From Arthrobacter sp. MMS18-M83 (GTDB lineage: Bacteria; Actinomycetota; Actinomycetes; Actinomycetales; Micrococcaceae), in NCBI RefSeq assembly GCF_026683955.1, contig NZ_CP113343.1, positions 3,906,001 through 3,970,000 of the forward strand: a DNA stretch of 64,000 bases, read 5' to 3'. Shown in pieces: positions 28,762-36,928 of this stretch. The position numbers were made by a program, and so were the translations under genes. Each line of letters starts with the position of its first letter. The stretch's first letter is position 1. The notes under the pieces were generated by a model, which had not been told where the DNA came from, ran no database searches, and worked only from the letters and a program-made list of their open reading frames with translations.

Positions 28762-28962
28762 GGGACATGCCCATCGCTGCTCATCAGGAGTGGACATGTC
28801 CCTCGCTCGGGCCCGCGTTAACAAGGGACATGCCCGTAGCAGAGGGCTAGGAGTGGGCATGTTGGCATTATGTCCAGTGGTTCGAACCAGCAGGGGGCAT
28901 GTCCCATGGTTCGAACCAGCAGGGGGCATGTCCCGTGGGTCGGAGCGGGAGGGGGCATGCCC
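28762..28962. repeat. Array of seven GGGNCATGYCC palindromes, 29-bp period
   Basis: Cores: GGGACATGCCCA 28762, TGGACATGTCCC 28791, GGGACATGCCC 28825, TGGGCATGTTG 28854, GGGGCATGTCCC 28894, GGGGCATGTCCC 28923, GGGGCATGCCC 28952. Their CATG centres are spaced 29, 34, 29, 40, 29 and 29 bp. The last units form 29-bp direct repeats that also carry a second palindrome GGTTCGAACC (28879-28888 and 28908-28917). Any two cores can pair as a hairpin, for example 28762-28802. The array fills the gap between the DUF559 gene and the convergent gene at 28991. Confidence 0.85.
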
Positions 28963-28990
28963 GGTGAGCGGGGAAGACGGGGGAGCAGGC

Positions 28991-29233
28991 CTACTGCGGG
29001 GCGGGGCGGGGTTTACGGCGTGGAGGCGGAGGCGGGACTTCTTTTGCTGCGACTACAAGGGCCAGCGGGATCTCGACGTCGGACCGGCGGGTGCGGATGG
29101 TGCACGCACCATCGGTGACGGAGAGCAAGTAGCCGAGGGCATCGGTGAAGCCGTTGTCCACCCGGTATCGGACAACTACCCGTGTTCCGGATGCGGTGTT
29201 GAGCAGGAAATCCTGGGGCCGGGGCGAATTCAC
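28991..29233 (-). CDS. Small SH3-like protein (Rv0428c N-terminal-like domain)
   Basis: 80 residues. TASGTRVVVRYRVDNGFTDA, LGYLLSVTDGACTIRTRR and VEIPLALVVAAKEVPPPPPR follow the pattern of the SH3-like domain found at the N-terminus of Rv0428c-type acetyltransferases and as a stand-alone actinobacterial protein. The terminal proline/arginine-rich tail (PPPPPRRKPRP) is also typical. Function unknown. It is convergent with the DUF559 gene across the palindrome array. Confidence 0.68.
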   Translation of the reverse strand: MNSPRPQDFLLNTASGTRVVVRYRVDNGFTDALGYLLSVTDGACTIRTRRSDVEIPLALVVAAKEVPPPPPRRKPRPAPQ

Positions 29234-29369
29234 TAGTTCATAGTAGGACGCCCGGCTAGGTTGGTGAGTTCACGCTGGTGGATAATAGGGTCAGAATTCG
29301 ATGTACCGGCCACAGGGCCGGTGGTACTACCCGGAAACTGTCCGGGACAACTGTGGAGAGGCAAGGGAC

Positions 29370-29696
29370 GTGACCTACGTAATCGCGCAGCCGTGTGTGG
29401 ACGTCAAGGACAAGGCATGTATTGAAGAATGCCCTGTTGACTGCATCTACGAAGGCGAACGTTCCCTTTATATCCACCCGGATGAGTGCGTGGACTGCGG
29501 CGCTTGCGAACCCGTGTGCCCGGTGGAAGCGATCTACTACGAGGATGACACCCCGGAGGAATGGGCGGACTACTACAAGGCCAACGTCGAATTCTTCGAT
29601 GATCTCGGGTCCCCGGGTGGAGCTGCCAAGATTGGCAATACCGGCAAGGACCACCCGTTCATCGCCGCGCTGCCTCCTCAGAACCAAGACCACTAA
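29370..29696 (+). CDS. fdxA: 7Fe ferredoxin
   Basis: 108 residues from GTG 29370, preceded by GGAGAGG at 29355-29361; the frame is open further upstream but conserved sequence starts at MTYVIAQP. The cysteine pattern matches Azotobacter-type 7Fe ferredoxins: Cys9, Cys17 and Cys50 for the 3Fe-4S cluster, Cys21, Cys40, Cys43 and Cys46 for the 4Fe-4S cluster, and free Cys25. It is a low-potential cytosolic electron carrier. It lies 6 bp upstream of dapC, the same pair seen as fdxC-dapC in mycobacteria. Confidence 0.95.
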   Translation: MTYVIAQPCVDVKDKACIEECPVDCIYEGERSLYIHPDECVDCGACEPVCPVEAIYYEDDTPEEWADYYKANVEFFDDLGSPGGAAKIGNTGKDHPFIAALPPQNQDH

Positions 29697-29702
29697 GAAC
29701 GG

Positions 29703-30857
29703 TTGTTTCCTTTGATTTCTGCGGCCCCCGCCTTTGGCCTCAACCTGCCCGACTATCCTTGGGAAGCTATGGCGCCGTACGTGGCCAAGGCTGCAGAACA
29801 CCCGGGCGGGGTAGTCAATCTCTCGATCGGCACTCCCGTGGATCCCACGCCGGAGCTCGTTCGCGAGGCGCTCGCCGGGGCAGCCAATGCTCATGGGTAC
29901 CCGACTGTCCACGGCACGGAAGCTCTTCGCGAGGCTGTGTCCACCTGGTTCGCTACCCGACGTGGAGTCCCTGGGATCGACCCCCGGGACGTTTTGCCCA
30001 CAGTCGGCTCCAAGGAACTGGTGGCCTGGCTGCCGTTTCTGTTGGGGCTCAGCGCAGGCGACGTCGTTGTCCGTCCTACGGTGGCTTACCCGACGTACGA
30101 CATCGGCGCCCTGCTTGCAGGGGCCACGGCGATTGCTGCAGACAATCTGGACGAACTGGACGCCGCAACCCGTAGCCGGGTCCGGCTCATCTGGATCAAC
30201 TCCCCGGGCAACCCCACCGGCAGTGTTCGCGATGTCGAATCCCTCAGGCAGATCGTTGCCCAGGCCCGCGAGATCGGCGCTGTGGTGGCGTCTGACGAAT
30301 GCTATGCCGAACTCGGTTGGGGCGGATGGGATGCCCAGCGTGGCGGCGAAGCCGTGCCCAGCGTTCTTGATCCGCGTGTCACGGGTGGGTCAGACGGACT
30401 GTTGTGCGTCTACTCCCTCAGCAAGCAGTCGAACCTCGCCGGCTACCGGGCCGCCTTCGTGGCCGGAGACTCATCGATCGTGGCGAATCTGGTCAACAGC
30501 CGCAAGCACGCAGGCATGATCGTGCCTTACCCGGTCCAGGAAGCCATGCGCATCGCGCTCGGCGACGTCGGCCACGTGCTGGCCCAAAAGGATCTCTACC
30601 GCGGCCGCCGTGAACGCCTCCTGCCAGCTCTGCAGAACTTCGGACTGGAGATCCACGAGTCCAAAGCGGGCTTGTACTTGTGGTCCACCGCAGGGGAGGC
30701 GACGTGGGACACCGTGCGGCGTTTCGCTGACCTGGGCATCGTCGTCGGGCCCGGAGTGTTCTATGGAGACGCCGGCAACGGTTTCATCCGGGTGGCGCTC
30801 ACGGGCACCGATGAACGCATCGACGCCGCTGTGGAACGCTTGAACACTGCACGGTAA
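29703..30857 (+). CDS. dapC: Succinyldiaminopimelate transaminase
   Basis: PLP-dependent fold-type I aminotransferase, about 384 residues, of the actinobacterial DapC type. It converts N-succinyl-2-amino-6-ketopimelate to N-succinyl-LL-DAP. Visible are VNLSIGTPVDPTP, NSPGNPTGSV, and the Schiff-base region VYSLSKQSNLAGYR with the PLP lysine. TTG 29703 and TTG 29712 are both possible starts and neither has a strong Shine-Dalgarno sequence. dapD (35817) and dapE (36929) of the same pathway lie nearby. A terminator-like hairpin follows at 30892. Confidence 0.92.
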   Translation: MFPLISAAPAFGLNLPDYPWEAMAPYVAKAAEHPGGVVNLSIGTPVDPTPELVREALAGAANAHGYPTVHGTEALREAVSTWFATRRGVPGIDPRDVLPTVGSKELVAWLPFLLGLSAGDVVVRPTVAYPTYDIGALLAGATAIAADNLDELDAATRSRVRLIWINSPGNPTGSVRDVESLRQIVAQAREIGAVVASDECYAELGWGGWDAQRGGEAVPSVLDPRVTGGSDGLLCVYSLSKQSNLAGYRAAFVAGDSSIVANLVNSRKHAGMIVPYPVQEAMRIALGDVGHVLAQKDLYRGRRERLLPALQNFGLEIHESKAGLYLWSTAGEATWDTVRRFADLGIVVGPGVFYGDAGNGFIRVALTGTDERIDAAVERLNTAR

Positions 30858-30863
30858 CAATGA

Positions 30864-30879
30864 TGTGACTTGCCGCACA
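30864..30879. promoter_or_regulatory. Possible Crp/GlxR-type binding site
   Basis: TGTGA-CTTGCC-GCACA matches the Crp-family consensus TGTGA-N6-TCACA with one mismatch. It lies about 210 bp upstream of gltA. In corynebacteria GlxR controls gltA; applying that here is inference, and the dapC terminator at 30892 lies between the site and the gene. Confidence 0.35.
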
Positions 30880-30891
30880 GGGCGCGTCACT

Positions 30892-30945
30892 CCGCCAGTA
30901 ACCGTAGCTTGTGGATTAGTTTGTCCCGCTTACTGGCGGTAGCTT
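30892..30945 (+). terminator. Terminator-like hairpin after dapC
   Basis: Perfect 10-bp arms CCGCCAGTAA (30892-30901) and TTACTGGCGG (30930-30939), followed by TAGCTTTT. The 28-nt loop is long, so efficiency is uncertain. Confidence 0.6.
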
Positions 30946-30997
30946 TTAACTGACTATCAATGGTGGCTTTCTCCACGAAGGCGGTCCAGCCGATGGT

Positions 30998-31013
30998 GCC
31001 TGCACCTGCAGGC
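30998..31013. promoter_or_regulatory. Perfect inverted repeat in the gltA leader
   Basis: GCCTGCA-CC-TGCAGGC, 75 bp before the gltA start. It may be an operator or an RNA hairpin in the 5' leader; no regulator can be named. Confidence 0.4.
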
Positions 31014-31087
31014 TCCCGGCTGGAGTCACCAGATGTTGGTTGGATCAAGCTTTCGACCGAGGCCAAGGGCCTCATGAAGGGGACTCC

Positions 31088-32371
31088 ATGACTGAGACCA
31101 CCAGTGCTACCCTGCGCCATGCCGGCGGAGAGCTCGAGCTCCCGCGGATCAAGGTTGTAGAAGGGAACGAAGGATACGACGTTTCCAAGCTGCTGAAGCA
31201 GACGGGCGCCGTCGCCTACGACCCCGGCTTCATGAACACCGCCGCCACCACGTCGGCAATCACCTACATCGACGGCGACGCCGGTATCCTGCGCTACCGC
31301 GGCTACCCGATCGAGCAGCTTGCCCAGCACTCCAGCTTCCTGGAAGTTTCCTACCTGCTGATCTACGGCAACCTGCCCACGCCCACTGAGCTGGATGCCT
31401 TTGACCAGCGCATCCGCCACCACACGCTGCTCCACGAAGAGCTCAAGGGCTTCTTCGGCGGATTCCCGCGTGACGCACACCCTATGCCTGTCTTGTCCTC
31501 GGCCGTCTCGGCGCTGTCCACGTTCTACCAGGACTCCTTGGACCCGTTCAACCCGGAGCACGTGGAAGTTTCCACCATCCGCCTCATGGCGAAGCTCCCG
31601 GTCATCGCGGCCTACGCCCACAAGAAGTCCATCGGCCAGCCCATGCTGTACCCGGACAACTCCATGAACCTGGTGGAGAACTTCCTGCGCTTGAGCTTCG
31701 GCTTGCCGGCGGAGCAGTACGAGTTGGACCCTGTTGTGGTCAAGGCGCTCGACCTCCTGCTCATCCTGCACGCAGACCACGAGCAAAACTGCTCGACGTC
31801 GACCGTCCGCCTGGTGGGCTCCTCGAACGCGAACCTGTTTGCTTCCGTTTCCGCAGGCATCAATGCGCTCTTCGGTCCCGCACACGGCGGCGCCAACGAG
31901 GCCGTGCTGAAGATGCTGCGCCAGATCCAAGCCGATGGCGTCAAGCCCGAGGACTACATGGAGAAGGTCAAGAACAAGGAAGACGGCGTCCGCCTGATGG
32001 GCTTCGGTCACCGGGTCTACAAGAATTACGACCCCCGCGCGAAGATCATCAAGGCGACGGCACACGAGATCCTGGGCAAGCTCGGCGGCAACGACGAACT
32101 CCTGGACATCGCAATGCGCCTTGAAGAGAAGGCGCTGGCGGACGATTACTTCATACAGCGCAAGCTCTACCCGAACGTGGACTTCTACACGGGCCTCATC
32201 TACAAGGCCATGGGCTTCCCGGAGAAGATGTTCACCGTCCTGTTCGCGATCGGCCGTCTCCCCGGCTGGATCGCACAGTGGCGAGAAATGATCAACGACC
32301 CCCAGACGAAGATCGGCCGTCCGCGGCAGCTCTACACAGGGGAACCGGAACGCAACTACCCGGCGGTCTAG
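31088..32371 (+). CDS. gltA: Citrate synthase
   Basis: 427 residues from ATG 31088 (AAGG 8 bp upstream). TCA-cycle entry enzyme joining acetyl-CoA and oxaloacetate. It is of the hexameric bacterial type I class, with an N-terminal beta domain, LHADHEQNCSTSTVRLVGSS, GPAHGGANEAV with a catalytic His, MGFGHRVYKNYDPR with the second His, and FYTGLIYKAMGFP with the catalytic Asp region. Transcribed alone, with a hairpin element (32432-32495) between it and convergent galE. Confidence 0.97.
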   Translation: MTETTSATLRHAGGELELPRIKVVEGNEGYDVSKLLKQTGAVAYDPGFMNTAATTSAITYIDGDAGILRYRGYPIEQLAQHSSFLEVSYLLIYGNLPTPTELDAFDQRIRHHTLLHEELKGFFGGFPRDAHPMPVLSSAVSALSTFYQDSLDPFNPEHVEVSTIRLMAKLPVIAAYAHKKSIGQPMLYPDNSMNLVENFLRLSFGLPAEQYELDPVVVKALDLLLILHADHEQNCSTSTVRLVGSSNANLFASVSAGINALFGPAHGGANEAVLKMLRQIQADGVKPEDYMEKVKNKEDGVRLMGFGHRVYKNYDPRAKIIKATAHEILGKLGGNDELLDIAMRLEEKALADDYFIQRKLYPNVDFYTGLIYKAMGFPEKMFTVLFAIGRLPGWIAQWREMINDPQTKIGRPRQLYTGEPERNYPAV

Positions 32372-32431
32372 TCCCCACCGGCTCCCAGGCCTCGCAAGCT
32401 CGGCCCGGATCCCTCGCCGGTGTGGGCCCTG

Positions 32432-32495
32432 CCAACGCGGGGTCACTTACAGCCTGTCCACAGGGACATCATGGGCCGTATGTGACCCCGCGTTG
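32432..32495. repeat. 64-bp palindromic element between convergent gltA and galE
   Basis: Left arm CAACGCGGGGTCACTTAC (32433-32450) pairs with right arm GTATGTGACCCCGCGTTG (32478-32495) at 17 of 18 positions, and an inner TGTCC-ACA-GGGACA hairpin fills the centre. It could act as bidirectional terminator. Its size and structure resemble dispersed REP/MITE-like elements of actinobacterial genomes; only one copy is in this window. Confidence 0.75.
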
Positions 32496-32498
32496 CTC

Positions 32499-33512
32499 TT
32501 AAGAGCTGTAGCCGAGGGGGTTGGTCTTCTGCCAGCGCCAGTGGTCTTCGCACATTTGGTCCACCGTCTTCGTGGTGGACCAGCTGAGGTCCGCCAAGGC
32601 AGAGGAAGCGTCGGCCCAGAACGCAGGCAGGTCTCCCGCGCGTCGTCCGGTGATCTCATACGGTAACGGGTGGCCCACGGCCTGTTCGAAGGCGTGGAGC
32701 ATCTCTAGCACGGACGTGCCTTTCCCGGAGCCAAGGTTCCAGCGGTGCACGCCCGGACGGGCCGCAACATAGTCCAGTGCGGCGACGTGGCCATCCGCGA
32801 GGTCGACGACGTGGATGTAGTCCCGTAGGCAGGTGCCGTCCGGGGTGTCGTAGTCTCCACCAAAGACCATGAGCTTTTCGCGGCGGCCCACCGCCACCTG
32901 GGCGATATACGGAACCAGATTGTTCGGGATGCCCTGCGGGTCCTCGCCGATCCTGCCGGAGGGATGTGCGCCCACCGGGTTGAAGTAGCGCAGCAAGGCG
33001 ATGTGCCAGCGCTCGTCCGCGGCGCCGAGGTCCGTAAGGATGTCCTCGATCTGCTCCTTGGTGCGGCCATAGGGGTTGTTGGCCCCGATCTCCATCTTTT
33101 CAACGTAGGGAATGGGGTTGTGCTCCCCGTATACGGTTGCCGAGGAACTGAAGACGATGGAGCGGACCCCATGCTTGTCCATGGCCCGGAGCAGGTTCAG
33201 CGTGCCCACGATGTTGTTGTAGTAGTAGTTCAGGGGCTCTTGGACCGATTCGCCAACGGCTTTGAGGCCGGCGAAGTGGATCACCGCGTCGATGCTGTGC
33301 TGATCGAACACCGACTCAAGCGCGGCCTCATCCACGAGATCCACCTGATGGAACGCTGCCGTCCTGCCTGCAAGTTCACCAACGCGGCGCAGGGATTCTT
33401 CGCTTGAGTTCACGAGGTTGTCCACCACGACTACTTCGTGTCCGGTTTCCAACAGGGACAGGACGGTGTGTGATCCGATGTAGCCGGTGCCACCCGTGAC
33501 AAGAATTCTCAT
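32499..33512 (-). CDS. galE: UDP-glucose 4-epimerase
   Basis: 337 residues from ATG 33512; the frame is open to 33692 but the NAD-binding N-terminus MRILVTGGTGYIGSHTV fixes the start. Short-chain dehydrogenase fold with GGTGYIG (7-13), catalytic Ser in FSSSATVYG, and the Tyr/Lys pair in NPYGRTKEQIE. It interconverts UDP-glucose and UDP-galactose for galactose use and envelope sugars. Divergent from the TetR gene at 33628. Confidence 0.96.
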   Translation of the reverse strand: MRILVTGGTGYIGSHTVLSLLETGHEVVVVDNLVNSSEESLRRVGELAGRTAAFHQVDLVDEAALESVFDQHSIDAVIHFAGLKAVGESVQEPLNYYYNNIVGTLNLLRAMDKHGVRSIVFSSSATVYGEHNPIPYVEKMEIGANNPYGRTKEQIEDILTDLGAADERWHIALLRYFNPVGAHPSGRIGEDPQGIPNNLVPYIAQVAVGRREKLMVFGGDYDTPDGTCLRDYIHVVDLADGHVAALDYVAARPGVHRWNLGSGKGTSVLEMLHAFEQAVGHPLPYEITGRRAGDLPAFWADASSALADLSWSTTKTVDQMCEDHWRWQKTNPLGYSS

Positions 33513-33627
33513 GCAAGCAACGCTAGCCGAAATTGATGCGTGCTCGCTGAGTGTTGCGTAGGACACAGTCCAGCATTCCCCGTGTGCCGGACGGCACGGT
33601 TCAAGCACATTTGTGCTAAAAAGATCT

Positions 33628-34287
33628 GTGCCCAAGATTGTTGATGCCGAAGCCCGGCGCCAGGAAGTAGTCGAAGCGGTCTTCAGGATCATCGCGTCTG
33701 ATGGCCTGGAACGTGCCTCCTTGCGGGAGGTCGCTGATGAGGCCGGCCTCGCCGTTGGTTCCGTCCGCCACTACTTTGCCAGCAGCGATGAACTACTGGT
33801 CCATTCCTTCGCTGTGGTCATCGACAGGATCGCCACAAGGCTCGAGGAGGCGTTCGCCGTCGTCGAATCCCTGGACCATGCCTCGGCGGAACACGACGAT
33901 GCCGTGTTAACCCTGCTGGGTCAATTCCTGCCGCTTGACGAGGAATCGGCCGTGGACGCTTGCGTGTGGATGGCGTTTCGCCACGCGGCCCGGATCCGAC
34001 CCGTGCTCGAGGAAGAAGCTGCACGAAGCCACCGTGCCGTGGCCGCCGTCGTCGGACGTTTGGTCATGCGTTTGATGCGCGACGCCGGGACCCGCCAGGA
34101 ACGTCTGGTGACGGAGGCCGAACGCCTCCTGTCCACCCTGGACGGGCTGTGCATGCATGCCCTGTTGCAGCCCGAGTGGATGACGTTCGAGGTCTGCCGA
34201 GACGTCCTGAGCGCGCATCTGGACTCCTTGTTGTCTCCCGTCCAACCGTTAACGTCAAGGCTCATCGGGAATAGACTGGAACCCTGA
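33628..34287 (+). CDS. TetR family transcriptional regulator (BetI-like)
   Basis: 219 residues from GTG 33628 (MPKIVDAEARRQEVVEAVFR); TTG 33613 would add five residues. The helix-turn-helix is clear: LREVADEAGLAVGSVRHYFA. The C-terminal ligand domain resembles the BetI/TetR_C_6 group. It is divergent from galE across 115 bp and 29 bp upstream of an unknown gene. No palindrome stands out in the intergenic gap, so its target is unknown. Confidence 0.88.
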   Translation: MPKIVDAEARRQEVVEAVFRIIASDGLERASLREVADEAGLAVGSVRHYFASSDELLVHSFAVVIDRIATRLEEAFAVVESLDHASAEHDDAVLTLLGQFLPLDEESAVDACVWMAFRHAARIRPVLEEEAARSHRAVAAVVGRLVMRLMRDAGTRQERLVTEAERLLSTLDGLCMHALLQPEWMTFEVCRDVLSAHLDSLLSPVQPLTSRLIGNRLEP

Positions 34288-34315
34288 GTGGGCACCTGCC
34301 AAGGGAGGCAATCGG

Positions 34316-34927
34316 ATGCATGACACAGGCGGTCAGGGGTGGCGGATCACAATGGACACCTCCGGACCGATGCTCATTGCCTTGTATCTGAGAGACGTTG
34401 CTGGACTGGACGGAGCCGGGACGCCGACGCTGTCCCACGCCACACCAAAAGTCAGACACGCTGATCACACGCACCTCACGGCCGAAGTCGGCGGTGTGCA
34501 GGCACTCAAGACGGAGTGGGAGGCCTGGTGGGAGCAACTGCTGAGGGCATATCCGGACGCCGCGCCGGAACTTTCACCGCCAGGGTTCAACGCATTCGGC
34601 AACTCGCCCGCCCTCCGCCGGGTGCTGCAGGCCCACTTCGGTGCTGCCCTGAGTTGGGCGGGTGAACGTCTTGAAGAGTACGAAAAACTTGAGGCCGAAC
34701 GCGAAGCCAGCGGTGCCACGTTGCTCCTGGGGGACCTGGTGGAGGACCGTTTGCTGGAAGTCGGCCGGAGCTCACGGGACTTCCAGCTAACAATCATCGA
34801 ATTGCCCCTCAACGAGCCAAGGGCGTGGTATTTGGAACCGGACAAGATGATCATGAGCCACCGGCTTTTGTCCGAGCCGGAAGTTTTCCGCAGCTACGTC
34901 CAGCCCGTGGTGGAACTCCTGGTCTGA
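34316..34927 (+). CDS. Hypothetical protein
   Basis: 203 residues. ATG 34316 lies 8 bp behind AGGGAGG. The protein is soluble, with no signal peptide or membrane segment; Trp-rich in the middle (KTEWEAWWEQLL) and ending in WYLEPDKMIMSHRLLSEPEV. I do not recognise a family. It follows the TetR gene on the same strand by 28 bp and is probably co-transcribed with it. Confidence 0.7.
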   Translation: MHDTGGQGWRITMDTSGPMLIALYLRDVAGLDGAGTPTLSHATPKVRHADHTHLTAEVGGVQALKTEWEAWWEQLLRAYPDAAPELSPPGFNAFGNSPALRRVLQAHFGAALSWAGERLEEYEKLEAEREASGATLLLGDLVEDRLLEVGRSSRDFQLTIIELPLNEPRAWYLEPDKMIMSHRLLSEPEVFRSYVQPVVELLV

Positions 34928-34965
34928 CGTAGGGCGACGTCGCCAGGCGCCACCCAGCCGTGGGA

Positions 34966-35805
34966 CTACGTTTTCGGAGCGGAAACCGTGATGGTCATGG
35001 GTCCCGGCGTTGCAGAATCCTGCCAGCCTTTGCGGTCCTGCCTGTTCCAGGTGGCTCCCGCGATATCCACCTGCGTCACCGAGAGGGCTTTGGCATTTGC
35101 CACTGCCCATTGAGCCACAGCCCACGCCTGCGCACCACTAATGTTCAGCTGGACCGTGCGGCCCTGGGCTGTGGCCGGCAGCGAGCCGAACGCCGCTGTC
35201 ATGGCCTCCGCAACAGCGTTCGGATCGCCGGCGGTGTCCGCGGCTCGGAGCGTGCAGTCCAGGGCCCTTTCGGAATGTCCGGTCAGCGCCGACGCGTAGG
35301 CTCGTCCCATCGCTTCCTGCTGCGCGTAGGCCTGGGGGTAGGCGGAATGCTGGACCGCCTGAGCTGCCTCGGTGATCGCCATGGTTTCGTAGCCGGGGAT
35401 CTTCACCAAGTGGTCATAGAAAGCGTTTGTCGCGTACACGGGGTCCATGACCTGGGCCTCGGTGCCCCAGCCCTGGGACGGGCGCTGCTGAAAGAGGCCC
35501 TTCGAATCCGGGCCGACCTCGTCGCCATGACCGATGTTGCGAAGCTTGGACTCCTGCATGGCCGTGGCGACGGCAATGGTGGCAGCTCGGGGAGGCAGCC
35601 CTCGCTGCACGGAGATAGCCGTGATGAGGGCGGCATTCGCCGCCTGGTCGGTCGCCAACTCGTATGGATCTGAGCCGACGACGGCGATGCAGCGCTCCGT
35701 AACCAAGGTTTCGGAGCGCTGCAGTACAGTCACCACGGCGTAGAAGGCGCCAGCCACCAGGGCGAGGGCCAGCAACAAGATGATGGTGCGTCGGAGACGG
35801 CGCAT
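34966..35805 (-). CDS. Membrane-anchored lysozyme-like (transglycosylase-related) protein
   Basis: 279 residues. The N-terminal [20 protein letters not shown] is an uncleaved anchor or signal. The central IAVATAMQESKLRNIGHGDE and GPDSKGLFQQRPSQGWGT resemble the lytic transglycosylase catalytic helix (Glu in QESKL) and GLFQ motif. It may cut or bind peptidoglycan outside the membrane; activity is inferred. It lies 11 bp downstream of dapD on the same strand, so it is likely co-transcribed with a gene for a cell-wall precursor enzyme. Confidence 0.72.
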   Translation of the reverse strand: MRRLRRTIILLLALALVAGAFYAVVTVLQRSETLVTERCIAVVGSDPYELATDQAANAALITAISVQRGLPPRAATIAVATAMQESKLRNIGHGDEVGPDSKGLFQQRPSQGWGTEAQVMDPVYATNAFYDHLVKIPGYETMAITEAAQAVQHSAYPQAYAQQEAMGRAYASALTGHSERALDCTLRAADTAGDPNAVAEAMTAAFGSLPATAQGRTVQLNISGAQAWAVAQWAVANAKALSVTQVDIAGATWNRQDRKGWQDSATPGPMTITVSAPKT

Positions 35806-35816
35806 CCAGGTATCAG

Positions 35817-36842
35817 CTAGTTTGCGTGGAGGGCTTCATTGAGTTCCACCGTCTGGCCCTTGCGCGGGAGGACCTCCACTTCTCCGGTGGTGGAGTTGCG
35901 GCGGAACAACAGGTTCGGCACGCCGGAGAGCTCCACAGCCTTGATGATGCTGCTGGTGTCCTCGCCGTTGGCGTCCTTCGGGCCGGGGATGCGCACGCGG
36001 GTTCCGGCCGTGACATAGAGTCCGGCTTCAACCACGGAGTCGTCGCCTATGCTGATGCCCACGCCGGAGTTGGCGCCCAGGAGCACACGCTCACCCAGCG
36101 CGATCTTTTCCTTGCCGCCACCGGAGAGGGTCCCCATGATGGAGGCGCCGCCGCCGACATCGGTGCCATCACCGGCAACAACGCCTGCAGAGATGCGGCC
36201 TTCCACCATCGAGGTGCCGAGCGTGCCGGCGTTGAAGTTCACGAAGCCCTCGTGCATGACCGTGGTGCCTTCGGAGAGGTAGGCCCCCAGGCGGACGCGG
36301 TCGGCGTCGGCGATCCTGACACCGGTGGGAATGACGTAGTCCACCATGCGGGGGAACTTGTCCACTCCGTAGACCGTGACTGCGCCGCGCTTGCGCAGGC
36401 GGGCGCGGGTCAATTCAAAGCCGTTCACGGCGGCGGGGCCAAAGTTTGTCCACACAACGTTGGGGAGCTTGCCGAAGATGCCGTCCAGATTGATGCTGTT
36501 GGGCTTGACCAAGCGGTGCGAAAGCAAGTGCAGGCGCAGGTAGGCGTCAACGGTGTCCGCGGGGGCCTCGTCGAGGTTGATCTGGGCGAAGACCACCTTC
36601 TGTTCGGTCCCGCGATCGGCGTCGTGGCTTTCGGCTGCAAGTGCGGTCAGCGATTCGTCTGCGTGCTCCACGGCACGCAGGGATTCAGCCGCTTCGCCCA
36701 GGGCCGGTGCCGGAAACCACACGTCCAGCACTGTCGCTTCTCCGGCGTCGGAGGTGGCGATGGTGGCCAGGCCAAAGCCATAGGCGGAACGATGGTTTGC
36801 AGAAGCGCTATCAAGCGCGGCAGAGGCAGCGGTTTCAGTCAT
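35817..36842 (-). CDS. dapD: 2,3,4,5-tetrahydropyridine-2,6-dicarboxylate N-succinyltransferase
   Basis: 341 residues of the actinobacterial DapD class. It succinylates tetrahydrodipicolinate in the lysine/DAP pathway. The C-terminal left-handed beta-helix shows as hexapeptide repeats ([56 protein letters not shown]). It is divergent from dapE across 86 bp, so both steps may share a control region; the same pair is neighbouring in M. tuberculosis. Confidence 0.95.
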   Translation of the reverse strand: MTETAASAALDSASANHRSAYGFGLATIATSDAGEATVLDVWFPAPALGEAAESLRAVEHADESLTALAAESHDADRGTEQKVVFAQINLDEAPADTVDAYLRLHLLSHRLVKPNSINLDGIFGKLPNVVWTNFGPAAVNGFELTRARLRKRGAVTVYGVDKFPRMVDYVIPTGVRIADADRVRLGAYLSEGTTVMHEGFVNFNAGTLGTSMVEGRISAGVVAGDGTDVGGGASIMGTLSGGGKEKIALGERVLLGANSGVGISIGDDSVVEAGLYVTAGTRVRIPGPKDANGEDTSSIIKAVELSGVPNLLFRRNSTTGEVEVLPRKGQTVELNEALHAN

Positions 36843-36928
36843 GGCGCAAGTCTATCGAGAGCCACTGGTTCCATTGAAACCGTGTGTGGACCGAAGGGGT
36901 CGCAATTCGCTCGGGATACAGTGGACAA

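Noticed and set aside
28879..28917. tRNA T-arm (GGTTCGAACC)
   Set aside because: It occurs twice at 29-bp spacing with no acceptor stem, D-arm or anticodon arm around it.
28762..28962. CRISPR array, because of regular 29-bp direct repeats
   Set aside because: Units are adjacent or nearly so, without unique spacers of 30-40 bp, and no cas genes are present.
28762..28962. Similarity of RRRCATGYYY to eukaryotic p53 half-sites
   Set aside because: Coincidence of a short palindrome; no biological sense in a bacterium.
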